Source: a virus. From it: a stretch of 24,724 bases of DNA. Every line of letters begins with the position of its first letter. Position 1 is the first letter of the stretch. The position numbers and the translations under genes are program-made. The stretch is taken from positions 1 through 24,724 of the IMG/VR virus record IMGVR_UViG_3300029319_000094; one strand, 5' to 3'. The notes beneath the pieces were generated by a model. That model saw nothing but the letters and a program-made list of their open reading frames with translations. It was not told the origin of the DNA and did no database searches. Shown here one piece after another: positions 22,384-24,724 of the stretch.

Positions 22384-24724
22384 CTAACTATTCTTGTGTT
22401 GGCTCTTGCCATTTTTATAATTTTTTGTTACTTCTGCTAAAGACAATGCTTTATCATATATTCTTAAATCATCTAAAAAACCTTTATACATTTGACCTGC
22501 AGCAACACTATATGCACCAATTAATTTTATTTGCATTTGACCTGTACTAGATAAAGTTCCATTGCCTGTACCAACTGCATCTATATATGGCTTTATAGTC
22601 CCCTGTTCTTTTACTAATGCAACATGGCTCCATTCATATATAGATTTTCTATTATCAGAATGTATGCTAAAACTACTATTTACACCACCATCACGATAAT
22701 AAATAGCAGACATTTTACCATCTATAACAGTACTAGGTATTCTTATTTGATTTGTACCTGAACCAAACAACATATTGTCAATTAAGCCACTACCTACATG
22801 TAATTGTGTTTTTTTAAACCAAAACTCTATAGTAAAATCACCATCTAGATTAATAATTCTTTCTCCTGGAAATGCTGCATATTCTTGTCCTAAGAAATGT
22901 ATAGCACCTTTACTAGGATGAACTATATTATTAGAATAGCCTTGTGTGCATAGATTAGCTGTTGCTCCTTGTTGAAAAAATATGTGGTCAGGAGTTCCAT
23001 TTATAGTACAATTATTACTATTAGTAGATTGGTCTTTCCACTTACCTTCACTATTTAAATTATTATTTTTCCAATAACCTACTAAATTTGAACTAGATTT
23101 TATAGTCTTGCTGTATTCTACTAAATCATGAGGTTGACCACTATTATATAATAATCCTATTTCTGAGCCACCTAGACTTAAACTAAAATCTGCATTAAGT
23201 GATTTATTAAATATAGCTATTTCATCAACTATAGTTTCTGCACCACTTAAAACAGGTGAGCTATCTCCTAAATATCCTATACTTATTCTATCTATATTTT
23301 CATAAGTTACAGAATCATTATTTTCATTATCTGTATTTTGAGAGCCATTAATATATAAGTTTCTATCTGTTGCCGATTCAAAAACTGCTACTACATGAAC
23401 CCATTGATTAGTATATGTAGAATTACTATTAGTATTTTTAACACTCGTATTAGATGCTTGAAGATAAACTTTATCATCACTACCTAATGCTATACCAAAA
23501 AAGATATTAGCTGCATCTTTATCTACTAAATAAACACCATAAGCTGCATCATCACCCTTATATATCCAACAAGACAAACTAAAAGGATAGCTTAGGCTTG
23601 GAACAGTATTACTAAAAACTCCATCACCAGCAAAAGATTTAATACATCCATCCATAAATCCTGTTTGTGGTATGTATTGTTGTTGGTCTGCATCTGTCCA
23701 TCCTGTTGCTATTCCTACCTCTTTAACAGTAACACTATCTATAGAGCCATCAAAATCACTTGTAGGATTTATATCTATTATTCTATTACTAGTACCTCCT
23801 GCAGCAAGTTCAATACTACCTGATGCAGTTTGTGAAGAACTTGCAGCAGCACCACCTAAAGCAAAAGTAAGACTACCTGCTGTTCTATCTGCTATAGTAA
23901 AGTCTACTTGATATGTATTACCATTTACTAAATCACCTGAACTTCCTGTATATCTTAATGTATTAGCATTTGATGTATTGTGCACAGCTTTTGAATTGCT
24001 TGAGTCATTTATTGTCCATTCAGTACCTACACTACCTGAAACTACAGACCAATTAGAAGTTGCATCAAAACCACCATTCCCTCCTAATTTATCATCACCC
24101 AAAAAAGTAGTAGTACCATGAGCTTTTGTAGTATTATTAGTACCTGCTGCATCAAATACAACTGTTTGTGGATGAGTTACTCCTGTATCATTCATAGGAT
24201 ACCATACTCTAAGATTAGATGGTAAATGATTTACAGGATTTTGAGATGTTATTAATTTTTCAGGATTTAAATAATCATATGTTACATCAGCAAGACTCCA
24301 TACAGTATCCCATACTTGAAAGTCAGACATTTTACCTGCAAAGTCAGATGTGCCTCCAGACCTATTTGTCCTTCCTATAGTTAAATCAGTAGTTAAGTTT
24401 GCACTAAAAATAGAATTTGATGCACTAGATGCTATTAAAGCACCATCCATATATATTTTAAATCCTGCATCTGTTTGACTTCCATCATATGTAGCTACAA
24501 TACGATGCCATTGTCCTTCTATCAATACTACATTATCTGTTTTTTGACCTAAGATATCACTATAGTCATTATTATACATAGTAAAAGTAATAGAACCATT
24601 ATAATTACCTAAAAATTTACTATTTTGATTTGTATCAAATACTGCTATAACATCTTGATTAGAGCTTATATCATCAACATTAACCCATACAGCAACAGTC
24701 ATAGCTGTAGTAGCTGTAGAGTTT
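22384..24724 (-). CDS. LamG-repeat tail fiber/adhesin, 5' partial
   Basis: At least 772 residues, with the frame open to the window edge before the first visible ATG (24702). The preceding codons read NSTATTA in frame, and the first LamG-like domain would lack its first strand if translation began there, so the gene very probably extends beyond the window. Three concanavalin-like LamG repeats are visible (numbered from ATG 24702): about 1-155 (TVAVWVNVDD, GQWHRIVATYDGS, FAGKMSDFQVWD), about 370-515 (FSLSCWIYKGD, WVHVVAVFES, IVDEIAIFNKSL), and about 620-765 (FTIEFWFKKT, EWSHVALVKEQG, FLDDLRIYDKAL). Between repeats 1 and 2 is a carbohydrate-binding-like beta segment. LamG domains bind glycans, so this is probably a receptor-binding virion protein. 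Confidence 0.75.
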   Translation of the reverse strand, partial: NSTATTAMTVAVWVNVDDISSNQDVIAVFDTNQNSKFLGNYNGSITFTMYNNDYSDILGQKTDNVVLIEGQWHRIVATYDGSQTDAGFKIYMDGALIASSASNSIFSANLTTDLTIGRTNRSGGTSDFAGKMSDFQVWDTVWSLADVTYDYLNPEKLITSQNPVNHLPSNLRVWYPMNDTGVTHPQTVVFDAAGTNNTTKAHGTTTFLGDDKLGGNGGFDATSNWSVVSGSVGTEWTINDSSNSKAVHNTSNANTLRYTGSSGDLVNGNTYQVDFTIADRTAGSLTFALGGAAASSSQTASGSIELAAGGTSNRIIDINPTSDFDGSIDSVTVKEVGIATGWTDADQQQYIPQTGFMDGCIKSFAGDGVFSNTVPSLSYPFSLSCWIYKGDDAAYGVYLVDKDAANIFFGIALGSDDKVYLQASNTSVKNTNSNSTYTNQWVHVVAVFESATDRNLYINGSQNTDNENNDSVTYENIDRISIGYLGDSSPVLSGAETIVDEIAIFNKSLNADFSLSLGGSEIGLLYNSGQPHDLVEYSKTIKSSSNLVGYWKNNNLNSEGKWKDQSTNSNNCTINGTPDHIFFQQGATANLCTQGYSNNIVHPSKGAIHFLGQEYAAFPGERIINLDGDFTIEFWFKKTQLHVGSGLIDNMLFGSGTNQIRIPSTVIDGKMSAIYYRDGGVNSSFSIHSDNRKSIYEWSHVALVKEQGTIKPYIDAVGTGNGTLSSTGQMQIKLIGAYSVAAGQMYKGFLDDLRIYDKALSLAEVTKNYKNGKSQHKNS

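Overview
The window is a low-GC (roughly 30% by eye) tailed-phage genome segment with no bacterial housekeeping genes. Genes are packed in two blocks that point toward each other and meet at about 3660. Nearly all neighbours overlap by one base (TAATG) or four bases (ATGA/GTGA). Strong AAGGAG/GGAGG ribosome binding sites recur, which argues for a host that uses Shine-Dalgarno initiation. The low GC and protein style suggest a podovirus-like phage of an AT-rich, possibly marine, proteobacterium; that is inference. No portal, capsid, terminase, DNA polymerase, integrase or tRNA is present, so both ends of the genome lie outside the window.

The left block (1-3663, plus strand) is the DNA-metabolism side. 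It holds a DnaB/SF4-type helicase ATPase with an odd P-loop, a Gp157-like protein, a DUF932-like protein, an HNH endonuclease, a 30-residue zinc-ribbon ORF, two small basic ORFs, a small protein with an acidic-aromatic tail, and a PD-(D/E)XK nuclease. Between the DUF932 and HNH genes is a long inverted repeat. Its 5' arm and start of loop closely match the 3' end of bacterial 16S rRNA, including the anti-Shine-Dalgarno CCTCCTT.

The right block (24724-3660, minus strand, read right to left) is one long virion/lysis operon. In order: a LamG-repeat adhesin (5' partial); a small unknown protein; a two-helix membrane protein; a secreted Cys protein; two tiny overlapping ORFs; a GH108 lysozyme; a holin-like protein; two small helical proteins; a large tail-nozzle-like protein; a 55-residue domain protein; and a run of probable ejection/internal virion proteins (201, 162, 437, 2167 and 1265 residues).

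The most important object is the 2167-residue protein (7457-13960). It combines a hydrophobic ejection-protein-like N terminus, an SAP/HeH-like motif, a zincin HEYGH motif and a segment with the hallmarks of double-psi beta-barrel RNA polymerases: DHDGD at residues 1727-1731, preceded 38 residues upstream by an RxP motif, and a GDGNTLTS motif at 1390-1397. This matches the single-chain, QDE-1-like virion RNA polymerase architecture known from crAss-like phages. I read it as a virion-carried polymerase injected to start early transcription; the motifs are visible, the activity and packaging are inferred.
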